Below are positions 18,350 to 26,869 of a stretch of 64,000 nucleotides of DNA, one piece after another. The notes under the pieces were generated by a model. It was not told the origin of the DNA. It saw only the letters and a program-made list of their open reading frames with translations, and did not search any database. Location of the stretch: positions 62,001-126,000 of the forward strand of contig JAJCKG010000005.1 of NCBI GenBank assembly GCA_020558355.1, given 5' to 3'. The stretch is from a bacterium 210820-DFI.6.37. Lineage in GTDB: Bacteria > Bacillota > Clostridia > Peptostreptococcales > Anaerovoracaceae. Both the position numbers and the translations under genes were made by a program. Position 1 is the stretch's first letter. The number at the start of each line of letters is the position of its first letter.

Positions 18350-19236
18350 CCTGCTATACCTCCCAGCTTTTTCATGATGGCCTGCGCGATACTATTGAGG
18401 ATAACGATGATTACAAAGAGAATGATCCCCACAGCGAAGAGCGCGCTCTGATGTCTCGGCGCCGCGTAGGACATTTCCATCGCGATGGTGCCTGTAAGCG
18501 TAGCCGCTGAATCCAGCGGTCCCCCTGGAATCCTCGGCACATTTCCTGTAATCAGCAGGACAGCCATGGTTTCACCGATGGCCCTTCCCATAGCCAGGAT
18601 AATGGAAGAGAAGATGCCCGACTTGGCGGCCGGAACAATGACCTTTGTGATCGTTTCTCTTTTGTCCGCTCCCAGGGCCAGGGAAGCCTCCCGAAATTCG
18701 GGCGGCACCGCTTTGATGGCGTTCTCTGACAGGCTGACAATGGTCGGCAGGATCATAATGGCCAGAATCACCGCCCCGGCTGTAATGCTGAACCCGCTGG
18801 TGGAAACATCGGGGTCGATCTTCTGCGCCAGTGGAACCAGGTATTGGCGAATGGCCGGAACAATAACCGCCAGACCGAAGAATCCATACACTACGGATGG
18901 AATTCCGGCCAGCAGTTCGATGGCCGATCGAAAAATCTTCCCAGGCCGCTCTTTTACCATTTCCGCAAGGAATACGGCGCAGCCTACGCCGGTGGGGATC
19001 CCGATAATCAGCGCGCCCAGGGTAACACCCAGAGTTCCCAGAATCAGCGGAAGAATCCCGTAGGCTCCGCTGGTGGGGCTCCAGTTCTTTCCAAGGATAA
19101 AATTCAGTATTCCATAGTCCTTCAGTACCGGAATCCCGGAGCTGAAAATAAAGATCGTAATCAGCGCGACAGCCGCGATGGATACTCCCGCGCAGATCAG
19201 TATCAGCTTTTCAATTATTTTTTCTCTCGTCTTCAT
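18346..19236 (-). CDS. pstC: Phosphate ABC transporter permease PstC
   Basis: 296 residues, six helices, GIPSVVYGFFGL and the EAA loop (REASLALGADKRETITKVIVP region). The first extracytoplasmic loop has FILGKNWSPTSGAYGILPLI, typical of PstC. Located 73 bases after pstS, a common gap for an mRNA-processing or partial-termination site. Confidence 0.95.
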   Translation of the reverse strand: MKTREKIIEKLILICAGVSIAAVALITIFIFSSGIPVLKDYGILNFILGKNWSPTSGAYGILPLILGTLGVTLGALIIGIPTGVGCAVFLAEMVKERPGKIFRSAIELLAGIPSVVYGFFGLAVIVPAIRQYLVPLAQKIDPDVSTSGFSITAGAVILAIMILPTIVSLSENAIKAVPPEFREASLALGADKRETITKVIVPAAKSGIFSSIILAMGRAIGETMAVLLITGNVPRIPGGPLDSAATLTGTIAMEMSYAAPRHQSALFAVGIILFVIIVILNSIAQAIMKKLGGIAG

Positions 19237-19309
19237 TTCATTGCCCTTTCATGGGCGCTCCTGCCCATCATCTTTCTGTCAATCTTTCTCCTGCCAACGC
19301 GGCCCCAAA

Positions 19310-20173
19310 TTAGCTGATGGGAATAAATCCGTTTTCCTCTACGATCTTCTGTCCCTCAGCTCCCATGGCGAAATCAATGAAAGCCTTTGCCGCGTCTGTC
19401 ATTTCACCGTTTACAACATACACAAACGGTCTCTGAATCTTATACTTGCCGGACAGCACTGTGTCCACAGTCGCTTCTATACCCTCGACCTTCACAGCTT
19501 TTACACTGTCATCCAGCGCGCCCAGGGATACATATCCGATGGAATCCGGCGTTTTCGCAACGGTTTCCTTTACCGCTCCTGTGGATGGCTGTACCAGAGC
19601 GTCTTTCGTGGTCTTATCGGTTTCGTTTCCCGCGTCATCCTTTTCCAGAACGCCGGTGATTTCTGTAAAAGCGCCTCTGGTTCCGGAGCCTTCTTCTCTT
19701 GTTACAACGGTGATGGCCTTATCATCTCCGCCAACGTCTTTCCAGTTGGTGATTTTTCCGGTGTAAATATCCTGGATCTGCTGGATGGTCAGGTCCTCCG
19801 CTTTTACATTTTCATTGACAATGACCGCGACGCCGTCCTTCGCGATGACGAACTCTTCCGCTATGGAGGCTTTTTCTTCCTCCTTTACCTCTCTGGACAG
19901 CGAACCGATATCCGCGATTTTTTCTTCAATGGACTTAATGCCCTGGCCGGAGCCGCCGCCCTGCACTTCGATGGTCACATCCGGATTTTCATCCATGTAT
20001 ACTTCCGCCAGCGCTTCGGAAAGCGGCTGTACAGAGGTGGATCCCGCAATGGTTACGTTTCCGCCTTCTCCGCTTTTGCTCTCTCCTCCGGAGCTTCCTC
20101 CGCATCCTGCCAGTCCCAGGGATGTTACAAGTACTGCTGCCGCAATGAAGCCGGTTAAAATTTTCTTTTTCAT
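19310..20173 (-). CDS. pstS: Phosphate-binding lipoprotein
   Basis: 287 residues. Lipobox LGLAGC at the end of the signal peptide, then TIAGSTSVQPLSEALAE, the phosphate-contacting segment, VTREEGSGTRGAF and QRPFVYVVNG. Captures phosphate outside the membrane for PstCAB. First gene of the operon; preceded by Pho-box-like repeats. Confidence 0.95.
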   Translation of the reverse strand: MKKKILTGFIAAAVLVTSLGLAGCGGSSGGESKSGEGGNVTIAGSTSVQPLSEALAEVYMDENPDVTIEVQGGGSGQGIKSIEEKIADIGSLSREVKEEEKASIAEEFVIAKDGVAVIVNENVKAEDLTIQQIQDIYTGKITNWKDVGGDDKAITVVTREEGSGTRGAFTEITGVLEKDDAGNETDKTTKDALVQPSTGAVKETVAKTPDSIGYVSLGALDDSVKAVKVEGIEATVDTVLSGKYKIQRPFVYVVNGEMTDAAKAFIDFAMGAEGQKIVEENGFIPIS

Positions 20174-20245
20174 AATATCACTCCTTCTTTTTTCTTTTTA
20201 CAGGTTTAGTTTAACCGCCTTTCGTTAAACCTATTTTAAGAAAAT

Positions 20246-20283
20246 GGTTATCTTTATGTTAATTATGTTAAATGAATGTAAAG
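20246..20283 (-). promoter_or_regulatory. Candidate PhoP binding repeats ahead of pstS
   Basis: On the minus strand: TTTACA, TTAACA, TTAACA and a weaker ATAACC, with starts 11, 9 and 11 bases apart. PhoP of Gram-positive bacteria binds TT(A/T)ACA repeats about 11 bases apart, about 75-110 bases upstream of pst genes. A TAAAAT -10 candidate follows. Confidence 0.55.
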
Positions 20284-20430
20284 CAATTGGCGCTTTCGGG
20301 GCGGTTTGTTAGGATTTTGTTAAATTCCCTTTCAAAGCAGGCGGAAAAGAAAGCTTCCCCGCCTGGCCGGCCTGTGATATAATCAGATAAAAGCTTTGCT
20401 GGATGGTATTTTTTTAGAGAGGTGTTTCTT

Positions 20431-21207
20431 ATGAAGAGGAAAGTTTTAGGTTTATTTTTGATTGTTGTCCTGTCTGTGTCCTTTGCGGCGTGCGGCTCGG
20501 AACAAGAGACTTCCGACAGCTCGGGCAATTTTGATTCTTTCATGGAAGTTCAGAAAAACATGAGCGATGTGAAGGATATGGAGTTCAAAATGAATATGGA
20601 CGCTGTGGTTTCCGGCCAGGAACCGGTTAATATGTCTATGTCCGGCACTGGTAAAGAAATTGTACAGAGCAAAGATGATATTCAGCTGGAAATGAAGTAT
20701 AAAATGAATATCCCTGATTTTGGCTCCGATATGGAAGGGACCATGTACATGAAGGACCAGGCTGTCTACATGGATCTCATGGGGCAAAAGCTGAAGGTGG
20801 ACGCTTCGAATGAAATGTCTTCCATGATGAATGTGGATACGAGCCAGCTTCTTGCTATTACAGAAGAAATGATTTCCGCTCTGAAGGTGGAGCGGGACGG
20901 CTCTGATACGGTCTACACCTTCCAGCTGGACGCGGATAAAGCCATGGATTATTTTGAAAACAATGTGAGCGGCGCCCAGCAGCTTACCACCACAGATGAC
21001 ATGTCTTTTGACAAAATGGATGTGACCGTTGTGGCCGGCGAGGATAAAATGGTAAAAAGCATTGATATGGATTGCAGTATCACAACTCAGACAGAAGATG
21101 ACCCTGTAAAAATGGATTACAAAATTTCTATGGATTATATCAGCATCAACACAGATCTTAAAATCGATTTCCCTGATTTCAGCCAGTATCAGGAATTGAC
21201 TGTATAA
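20431..21207 (+). CDS. Secreted lipoprotein, LppX/DUF6612-like
   Basis: 258 residues from ATG 20431, chosen because GAGAGG lies eight bases upstream (a GTG three codons earlier overlaps that site). Lipobox SFAACGS. The mature part is rich in Met, Asp and amphipathic strands (MEFKMNMDAVVSG, IQLEMKYKMNIPDF, MYMKDQAVYMDLMGQKLKV), a pattern of the LolA/LppX-like half-barrel lipoproteins found on Firmicute membranes. Function unknown; hydrophobic ligand carriage is suggested by the fold. Divergent to pstS and followed by a strong terminator. Confidence 0.75.
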   Translation: MKRKVLGLFLIVVLSVSFAACGSEQETSDSSGNFDSFMEVQKNMSDVKDMEFKMNMDAVVSGQEPVNMSMSGTGKEIVQSKDDIQLEMKYKMNIPDFGSDMEGTMYMKDQAVYMDLMGQKLKVDASNEMSSMMNVDTSQLLAITEEMISALKVERDGSDTVYTFQLDADKAMDYFENNVSGAQQLTTTDDMSFDKMDVTVVAGEDKMVKSIDMDCSITTQTEDDPVKMDYKISMDYISINTDLKIDFPDFSQYQELTV

Positions 21208-21214
21208 ATGACAC

Positions 21215-21244
21215 ACGGCCGCCCGAATCGGGCGGCCGTTTTTA
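21215..21244 (+). terminator. Terminator of the lipoprotein gene
   Basis: ACGGCCGCCCG stem with its complement, four-base loop, then TTTTTAT. Confidence 0.9.
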
Positions 21245-21291
21245 TCTTGCTTTCTTGGAGCGGGCCAAAGACGTGATGGAAAATGCAGCAC

Positions 21292-21455
21292 ATGTTAACA
21301 GAGAGCCGATTTTGCGGCAGTTGTTAACATAAATATCAGGCACGCAGGCCACAAAATCCCGCAATCCCGCGCCTATAAGGCTTTTTGCGCAAAATCAGGC
21401 TCTGAAAGCATTGAAAAAATGTTAACGGCCTTCTAAAATAAGAGGCCTGTTAACA
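21292..21455 (+). repeat. GTTAAC four-site repeat element, copy A
   Basis: GTTAAC at 21294, 21323, 21421 and 21449 (spacing 29, 98, 28). The middle 98-base block is almost identical to the copy at 22444-22607. The two end segments can fold as hairpins closed by GTTAAC pairs; their loops and stems differ between copies while pairing is kept. Lies directly 3' of the nuclease-like gene. Confidence 0.9.
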
Positions 21456-21468
21456 CTTGTCCTGACTT

Positions 21469-22305
21469 CTACATATTTTTCTGACCGTAAGGCTTTTCTC
21501 CTGTAAGAAAATAAGTTCGGATCCGGTCGTTGATTTCTCCATAGGTAAGGGGACGCGCCTTTGTCTCCCACGTGATGATCAGATTATCTCCCAATTGATA
21601 GCCATGCTCCGCATAGTCCCAAAGCTTCTTTATGTTTTTCAAAATATAATCCAAATCGTCCATTTTCCCCAGGTGTTCCCAGTAGATCTGTCTTCGGTTT
21701 ATGGGATGCAAAACACAAAAATCTGGAAAGCACGTTTTCTTCCCTAAATGGACGGCTGGCTCATACCGAAAAAGCAGAGCGTTTTGTTCCAGCTTTGTAG
21801 CAATCGCCGCTTCGGATTTCGAACGGGTAAGCAGGCCGCCTTCAGAAGGATGGATCAGCGCCTCAGGGAATGCGCTGTTTTTTTCATAAGCTTCCCGTTT
21901 CCACAGCTCCGGATCCACATCTTCCTCTAAATAAAGTCGCTTTTCCTGAAACCCCGCGTAATGCTTCGGGAGGAGCGCGGCGAGCGCCTTTGGGTCATAT
22001 AGCTCCAGGCTGTTTATAGCATTTTCACATGAGCTCATATTCCGCTTTAAAATTGGGAGCGCTTTTGAAATATGTCTCCGTTCTTTTAATTGCTGGATCA
22101 ACGTCTCATGATCAGGCAGCTTTTTCGAAATTATGATCTGATCTCGTTTTCCATTATAAGTAACCGCTCTATAATAATGTCCATTTCGATAAGCCAGTGA
22201 GCCCTGCGGTAAAAGGCTCCGCCGCTCTTCAAGACAGTGGATCAAATTATGGTATCTCTTTTTTTCTTCCTCTAATAGCTCCAATAAAAGCAACTGGCGA
22301 TACAT
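21469..22305 (-). CDS. PD-(D/E)XK nuclease-like protein flanked by repeats
   Basis: 278 residues. First half (1-145) is charged and helical with a short beta part (GHYYRAVTYNGKRDQIIISKK). Second half looks like a nuclease fold: RSKSEAAIATKLEQN, FRYEPAVHL, CFPDFCVLHP (Asp) and YWEHLGKMDDLDY (Glu/His) in the order seen in PD-(D/E)XK enzymes. This family is known as conserved hypothetical proteins in Clostridia; I know of no proven function. Strong AAGGAGG site. It sits alone between two direct copies of the GTTAAC element, with an operator-like palindrome just upstream. Confidence 0.7.
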   Translation of the reverse strand: MYRQLLLLELLEEEKKRYHNLIHCLEERRSLLPQGSLAYRNGHYYRAVTYNGKRDQIIISKKLPDHETLIQQLKERRHISKALPILKRNMSSCENAINSLELYDPKALAALLPKHYAGFQEKRLYLEEDVDPELWKREAYEKNSAFPEALIHPSEGGLLTRSKSEAAIATKLEQNALLFRYEPAVHLGKKTCFPDFCVLHPINRRQIYWEHLGKMDDLDYILKNIKKLWDYAEHGYQLGDNLIITWETKARPLTYGEINDRIRTYFLTGEKPYGQKNM

Positions 22306-22317
22306 AGCGACCTCCTT

Positions 22318-22336
22318 AATGTAATTTTATTACATT
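22318..22336 (-). promoter_or_regulatory. Operator-like palindrome upstream of the nuclease-like gene
   Basis: Perfect inverted repeat of eight bases, AATGTAAT and ATTACATT, around a three-base centre, placed right before the ribosome site of the nuclease-like gene. Binding partner unknown. Confidence 0.45.
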
Positions 22337-22443
22337 TTAAACATTTTTTTCTTTACAGTCAAGCTTTTTATTGTCATTTTAAAGGACAGGAATGGAGCCG
22401 GAAGTTCTCACAGGGGATCTGGTCTTTTATTAAATACACCACA

Positions 22444-22607
22444 ATGTTAACAGGGATCTGATTTTGCGGCAGTTGTTAACATAAATATCAGGCACGCAGG
22501 CCACAAAATCCCGCAATCCCGCACCTATAAGGTTTTTTGCGCAAAATCAGGCGCTGAAAGCATTGCAAAAATGTTAACGGCCCTGCGTTTTGGCAGGGCC
22601 GTTAACA
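22444..22607 (+). repeat. GTTAAC four-site repeat element, copy B
   Basis: GTTAAC at 22446, 22475, 22573 and 22601 (spacing 29, 98, 28), same orientation as copy A 1,152 bases away. The last segment is a perfect 14-bp stem (22573-22586 with 22593-22606) that includes both GTTAAC sites. It lies between the nuclease-like gene and the 3' end of the FAD oxidoreductase gene. Confidence 0.9.
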
Positions 22608-22611
22608 AAAG

Positions 22612-23970
22612 CTATTCTTCTATATACCAGGTGGCAATTAAATCCGCTCCTGTATCCGCAATATTTTTCGTCACTACCTGGCCCGGCACAACCGGACCTG
22701 ATACTTTCACCTTTTTTATGGCCTTCATAGCGGGCAGCAGCCTGGATTTATCGATGGCCTTATCTGTACGCACAGACAGGACCGGCGCCTTATCCGAATC
22801 GGTCTTTACTACCGCGGTCAGTACCCTCTTTGGGTTCTCCAGCTCCTGGCGGGCAAAAGCCTGGCCCTTTTCGCACTGGTTTCCCTTTACTGAGAAAGGC
22901 TCACTCTTTACCTGCATAACACACCCCTTCGGGCAAACGGTACAGATCATGTTCCCTCTTTTTCCGGTCAGCTCCGGCAAAAATCCGCCATCCGAACTGT
23001 CAGGGCCCACATCCGGCTTCACTTTGCCGCCGGACGCGTACAGAGCGGCCTGACGGCCTGTTTCCAAAGCCTCACAGGTGACATGATCCGCCAGATCGTG
23101 AACAAACCCGGCGTTGCCGCAGATAAACAGACCAGCATCCTGGCCCGGTCTGTAGTCCCCGCAGACTTCCAGCTCCGGAATCAGGCCGGCCGCCACCAGC
23201 AGCGTATCACATGGAATGTATTCTTTCCGGCTCAGGTCCGGCTGCCCGTCTTTATCAAAGGGCGCCACCGAAACGCCTTTTAGCCGGCCGTAACCATGGG
23301 TGGAAACAAGCGTCCATCCATACCGCATAGGAATCGCATAGTCCTCTACACACTGAACAATGTTCCTGGCCAAACCGGTCGCCTCCTGCCCGAGAATCAG
23401 CTTTACCCGAATCCCCTCCAGCGTCATGCGCCGCGCCATAATCAGCCCGATATCTCCAGAGCCTAAAATCACAGCGCTTTTTCCCGGAAGGTAGTTTTTC
23501 AGGTTCATCATCAGCTGAGCCGCGCCGGCTGTAAACACACCGGCCGGGCGGCTTCCAGGGATCAGCATCTGCGGCAGCGTTCTCTCCCTGCAGCCGGTAG
23601 CAATAATCACCGCATCCGCTGTAATTTCCCGTGCTCCGGAAGAAGCGCTGACACAGCGCGCCCGCCAGCCCTCCGGTGTTTCCCCGGAAGATCCGTCTCG
23701 CTCCAGCTTTTCAATTCCCAGCACCGTAGTGCTGAGCAGCAGCTTTACCCCTGCCTTTTCTGTTTTTTCCTTCCACAGCCAGGCGTACTCGCCGCCGGTA
23801 TAATCCCGCTCATAAAGCTGGGTGCCAAATCCATTGTGGATACACTGAGGCAGCACTCCTCCCAGATAGGAATGCCGCTCCAGCAGCAAAACCTCTCCGG
23901 CGCCATGCTCTTTCGCGGAAACCGCGGCGGCCATTCCCGCCGGACCTCCACCTATTACCAAAACCTTCAT
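22612..23970 (-). CDS. NAD(P)/FAD oxidoreductase fused to a DUF1667 domain
   Basis: 452 residues. N-terminal FAD Rossmann motif VIGGGPAGMAAA, second nucleotide motif ILGSGDIGLIMARR at mid-length and the ICGNAGFVHDLADHV FAD segment. From about residue 335 a DUF1667 domain begins with MICTVCPKGCVM and continues with cysteine-containing NQCEKGQAFA, a likely small metal or Fe-S module. In many Clostridia the FAD protein and DUF1667 are separate neighbouring genes; here they are one chain. Stop-start overlap of four bases with the upstream GlpA-like gene suggests a complex. Substrate probably glycerol 3-phosphate or another 2-hydroxy compound; unproved. Confidence 0.82.
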   Translation of the reverse strand: MKVLVIGGGPAGMAAAVSAKEHGAGEVLLLERHSYLGGVLPQCIHNGFGTQLYERDYTGGEYAWLWKEKTEKAGVKLLLSTTVLGIEKLERDGSSGETPEGWRARCVSASSGAREITADAVIIATGCRERTLPQMLIPGSRPAGVFTAGAAQLMMNLKNYLPGKSAVILGSGDIGLIMARRMTLEGIRVKLILGQEATGLARNIVQCVEDYAIPMRYGWTLVSTHGYGRLKGVSVAPFDKDGQPDLSRKEYIPCDTLLVAAGLIPELEVCGDYRPGQDAGLFICGNAGFVHDLADHVTCEALETGRQAALYASGGKVKPDVGPDSSDGGFLPELTGKRGNMICTVCPKGCVMQVKSEPFSVKGNQCEKGQAFARQELENPKRVLTAVVKTDSDKAPVLSVRTDKAIDKSRLLPAMKAIKKVKVSGPVVPGQVVTKNIADTGADLIATWYIEE

Positions 23971-25406
23971 GGACGAAGCCTCCCTTTCACAACCGGGCTC
24001 CCAGGCCCGCTCTTTGACACAGCCTCAGGCGGAACACCCCACTGCCTGCTGAGGATCTCAATAATCTGAGGCGTGCAGAAACCGCCCTGGCACCGTCCCA
24101 TGCCGGTGCGGAGCCGCTTTTTCAAACCGTTGAGATCATGAGGCGGAAGGGCCGAATCCAAAACCGCCAGAATATCGCCTTCCGTAATTCCTTCGCATCG
24201 GCATACCGCATTGCCGTAAGCCGGATTTTCCGCAAGCAACGCCGCCTGGACCGACGGGTCCGCCTTTAAAAACAACGGCTTTGCCCGGTAGATCGGATCA
24301 AAATCCGGGTTCATCTCGCACCGAAGGCCTGCCTCCCGCAGCAACTCCACAAGCTTTTCCGCCAGATAAGGAGAAGCCGTCATGCCCGGATTTTTAATGC
24401 CCAGAGCGCTGACAAACCGCTCTGCGCTAAGGCGCACCACAAAATCCTTTTCCTCCTTGGGAACATTTTCAATATTGGCTCGAATCCCCGCAAAGGAAGC
24501 GATTACAGTACCCATATCCAGCTCCGGAAGAAGCTTCCTCGCCACCCGCATAATATGATCGATGCCCTGGCGGGTCGTTTCCGTATTTTTATACCCGCGG
24601 GCAGGATAAGAAGTGGGGCCCGCCAGCATATTGCCGTCCACCGTAGGCGCGAGCAGGGTCCCCTTTTCATCCTTTTCCTGCGCCTGATAAATCACATGAC
24701 GGATCGGCGACGGACAGTCAAAGACCAGATACTCACCCCGCTTTGGTTTGATCTCCAGATCCCGGGGACGTACAAAACGCTCCAGATCCGCCGCGCCTTC
24801 GCCGGAGGTATTGACAATATAAGAGGCCGAAAAATCGCCTCGATTCGTATGTAGCCGGTAGCCTTCCCCTTCTGGTTCAATATGCTCCACTTCCGTATCG
24901 AATCGGAATTCCGCGCCGTTGGCCGCGGCGTTGAGCGCGGCGTGGATCACCAGCTTTTGGGGAGAAACAATCCCCGTAGTAGGCGCGTACATGGCTCCGA
25001 TTACCTGACGGGACAGCCCCGGCTCCAGTTTCCTCGCCTGCTCTCCGCTGATCATTTCCATATCAGGCACGCCATTTTTCCTGCCTTTTTTCACCTTGTC
25101 CTCAATGCTCTCCAGTCCTTCCTGATGGAAAGCGACAAAAAGAGAACCTACATATTCCATGGGAACATCCAGGTCCTGGCACAGCTGACCATGCATCCGG
25201 TTCCCCCGGGCGCAGGAGATTCCCTTGAGACTTCCGCCCCGCGGGTGAAAGCCGGCGTAAAGCACGCCGGAATTGGCTTTGGTGGCTCCCTCGCCAATGT
25301 CGGAGGCTTTATCGATAACTAAAACATCCAGCCGGTATTTTTTCAGCTCCCGGGCGGTCAAACAGCCCAGAATACCAGCCCCTATGACAGCAACATCATA
25401 TTTCAT
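23967..25406 (-). CDS. GlpA/LhgO-like FAD oxidoreductase with BFD-type [2Fe-2S] domain
   Basis: 479 residues. FAD motif VIGAGILGCLTARELK, GATKANSGVLYAGFHP typical of anaerobic glycerol-3-phosphate dehydrogenase (GlpA) and L-2-hydroxyglutarate oxidase relatives, and GIRANIENVP near the substrate end. The C-terminal 70 residues hold a BFD-like cluster domain (AVCRCEGITEGDI and GRCQGGFC). Works with the DUF1667 fusion partner downstream (four-base overlap). Upstream its start overlaps the stop of the MOSC gene by four bases, tying it to molybdenum cofactor genes. Confidence 0.85.
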   Translation of the reverse strand: MKYDVAVIGAGILGCLTARELKKYRLDVLVIDKASDIGEGATKANSGVLYAGFHPRGGSLKGISCARGNRMHGQLCQDLDVPMEYVGSLFVAFHQEGLESIEDKVKKGRKNGVPDMEMISGEQARKLEPGLSRQVIGAMYAPTTGIVSPQKLVIHAALNAAANGAEFRFDTEVEHIEPEGEGYRLHTNRGDFSASYIVNTSGEGAADLERFVRPRDLEIKPKRGEYLVFDCPSPIRHVIYQAQEKDEKGTLLAPTVDGNMLAGPTSYPARGYKNTETTRQGIDHIMRVARKLLPELDMGTVIASFAGIRANIENVPKEEKDFVVRLSAERFVSALGIKNPGMTASPYLAEKLVELLREAGLRCEMNPDFDPIYRAKPLFLKADPSVQAALLAENPAYGNAVCRCEGITEGDILAVLDSALPPHDLNGLKKRLRTGMGRCQGGFCTPQIIEILSRQWGVPPEAVSKSGPGSPVVKGRLRP

Positions 25407-25834
25407 AGTACGTTTACTTCATCTCCCGCTTTTACTCTGCCTTCCCGAAGCACTTTGACGAAAATGCCTTCCCTTGGCATAACGCAGTCCCCGGCCAGTT
25501 CCCGGATCGCGCATCCCTGATGGCACTCTTTTCCGATCTGTGTCACTTCCCCGACAGCTTCTCCGATCCGCAGCTTTGTCCCAATAGGAAGTGTATACAG
25601 CTCAATGCCTTCCGTCAGAATGTTTTCCGCGAAATCGCCGCTTTTCAGCTCAAAATTCAACACCCGCTGAACCTTTTCCACACTTTCCGCCGCCAGCAGA
25701 CTCACCTGACGGTGCCAGTTTCCCGCGTGGGCGTCGCCGACAATGCCGTGATCCACCTTCAGAAAGGCTTCTTCCACCGGATGCTTTTGCTCTCCCTTTT
25801 TTTCACTGACGCATACCGCTTTTATTTTAGCCAT
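25403..25834 (-). CDS. MOSC domain protein
   Basis: About 143 residues from ATG 25834, supported by AAAGGAGG nine bases upstream; an ATG 20 codons earlier has no site. The MOSC (Moco sulfurase C-terminal) fold is visible through GIVGDAHAG, HRQVSLLA, FAENILTEGIELYTLPIGTKLRIG and CHQGCAIREL. The free cysteine (in GKECHQGCAI) could carry sulfur to a molybdenum centre. It overlaps mogA at one end and the FAD gene at the other. Confidence 0.88.
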   Translation of the reverse strand: MAKIKAVCVSEKKGEQKHPVEEAFLKVDHGIVGDAHAGNWHRQVSLLAAESVEKVQRVLNFELKSGDFAENILTEGIELYTLPIGTKLRIGEAVGEVTQIGKECHQGCAIRELAGDCVMPREGIFVKVLREGRVKAGDEVNVL

Positions 25835-26348
25835 GATGATGTTCCTCCTTTTTACGCATTTCCGCGCAGTCGTGGGATTGGCCCCGCAGAACATCGATGC
25901 CGTGGCGGATAGGCTTGATCACCGCGGTAAGGCACTCCCTCGCCGCCTTTTCGCTTCCCGGCAGATTGACAATCAGCGTGCCGCCGCGAAGTCCGGCCTC
26001 AGCCCGGGAAAGCATTCCCATAGGCGTAATCTTCATGCTCTCCGCGCGCATGGCCTCCGGAATTCCCCGAACCTCCCGGTCCGCTACCGCATGGGTCGCT
26101 TCCGGCGTTACATCCCGTTTGGAAAAGCCGGTTCCTCCGGTGGTCATGACCAGGCACACGTCCAACTGGTCAGCGCACTTGATCAGCTCCGCCTTTATCG
26201 TCTCAAAATCATCGGGAATCATATTCGTGTAGACCACATCCCATCCGTTTTCCTTTAAAATCTCCTCTACCGCCGGGCCGCTGGTATCCTTTCGCAGACC
26301 CTGAGAGCCCTTGTCGCTCATGGTAATGACTGCCGCTGTGTAGTTCAT
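25827..26348 (-). CDS. mogA: Molybdopterin adenylyltransferase, MogA/MoaB type
   Basis: Activates molybdopterin with ATP ahead of metal insertion. 173 residues; ITMSDKGSQGLRKDTSGP at the N-terminus, TTGGTGFSKRDVTPEAT in the middle and VNLPGSEKAARE. MogA and MoaB cannot be told apart with certainty. A His-rich tail (EEHHHG) at the C-terminus is a small oddity. Lies 40 bases after moaC. Confidence 0.92.
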   Translation of the reverse strand: MNYTAAVITMSDKGSQGLRKDTSGPAVEEILKENGWDVVYTNMIPDDFETIKAELIKCADQLDVCLVMTTGGTGFSKRDVTPEATHAVADREVRGIPEAMRAESMKITPMGMLSRAEAGLRGGTLIVNLPGSEKAARECLTAVIKPIRHGIDVLRGQSHDCAEMRKKEEHHHG

Positions 26349-26388
26349 TTTTCTTCTCCTTTAAATCTGTTTCCCATAGCTTGAAAAA

Positions 26389-26868
26389 CTATTTCTTCCA
26401 TACAAAATCGCCGCTCTTGCCGCCGCTCTTGCTGACCAGATGAATCTGATCGATAACCATATCCTTCTGAACCGCCTTGCACATGTCGTAAACGGTCAGG
26501 GCCGCTATGGAAACCGCCGTCAGCGCTTCCATTTCCACGCCGGTTACGCCGCTGCACTTTACTTCGCCGCAAATCTCTACGGCCAGATCAGCTTCATTCA
26601 GGTTAAAAGTAATGTTAACGCCGTTTATCATAATGGGATGGCACATAGGGATCACTTCGGAGGTTTTCTTCGCCCCCATGATCCCTGCAATCTGGGCGGT
26701 CCCCAGCACATCCCCTTTTTTCAGACCGCCGCTTTTAATCAGTCCAAAGCATTCTTCATTGACCAGCACTCTGCCTGCCGCGACTGCCGTTCTTTTGGTC
26801 ACAGCTTTATCGCCCACATCGACCATCCTCGCTCGGCCCTCTTCATTGAAATGTGAAAAATCAGCCAT
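26389..26868 (-). CDS. moaC: Cyclic pyranopterin monophosphate synthase
   Basis: Forms cPMP from the MoaA product. 159 residues; MVDVGDKAVTKRTAVAAG, IPMCHPIMING and GVEMEALTAVSIAALTVYDMCKA are the family signatures. One base after moaA. Confidence 0.95.
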   Translation of the reverse strand: MADFSHFNEEGRARMVDVGDKAVTKRTAVAAGRVLVNEECFGLIKSGGLKKGDVLGTAQIAGIMGAKKTSEVIPMCHPIMINGVNITFNLNEADLAVEICGEVKCSGVTGVEMEALTAVSIAALTVYDMCKAVQKDMVIDQIHLVSKSGGKSGDFVWKK

Positions 26869-26869
26869 T

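Noticed and set aside
21292..22607. Integron attC sites around a gene cassette
   Set aside because: GTTAAC resembles the attC core only superficially; the GTTRRRY/RYYYAAC pairing is not met, each element has four sites, and no integrase is seen.
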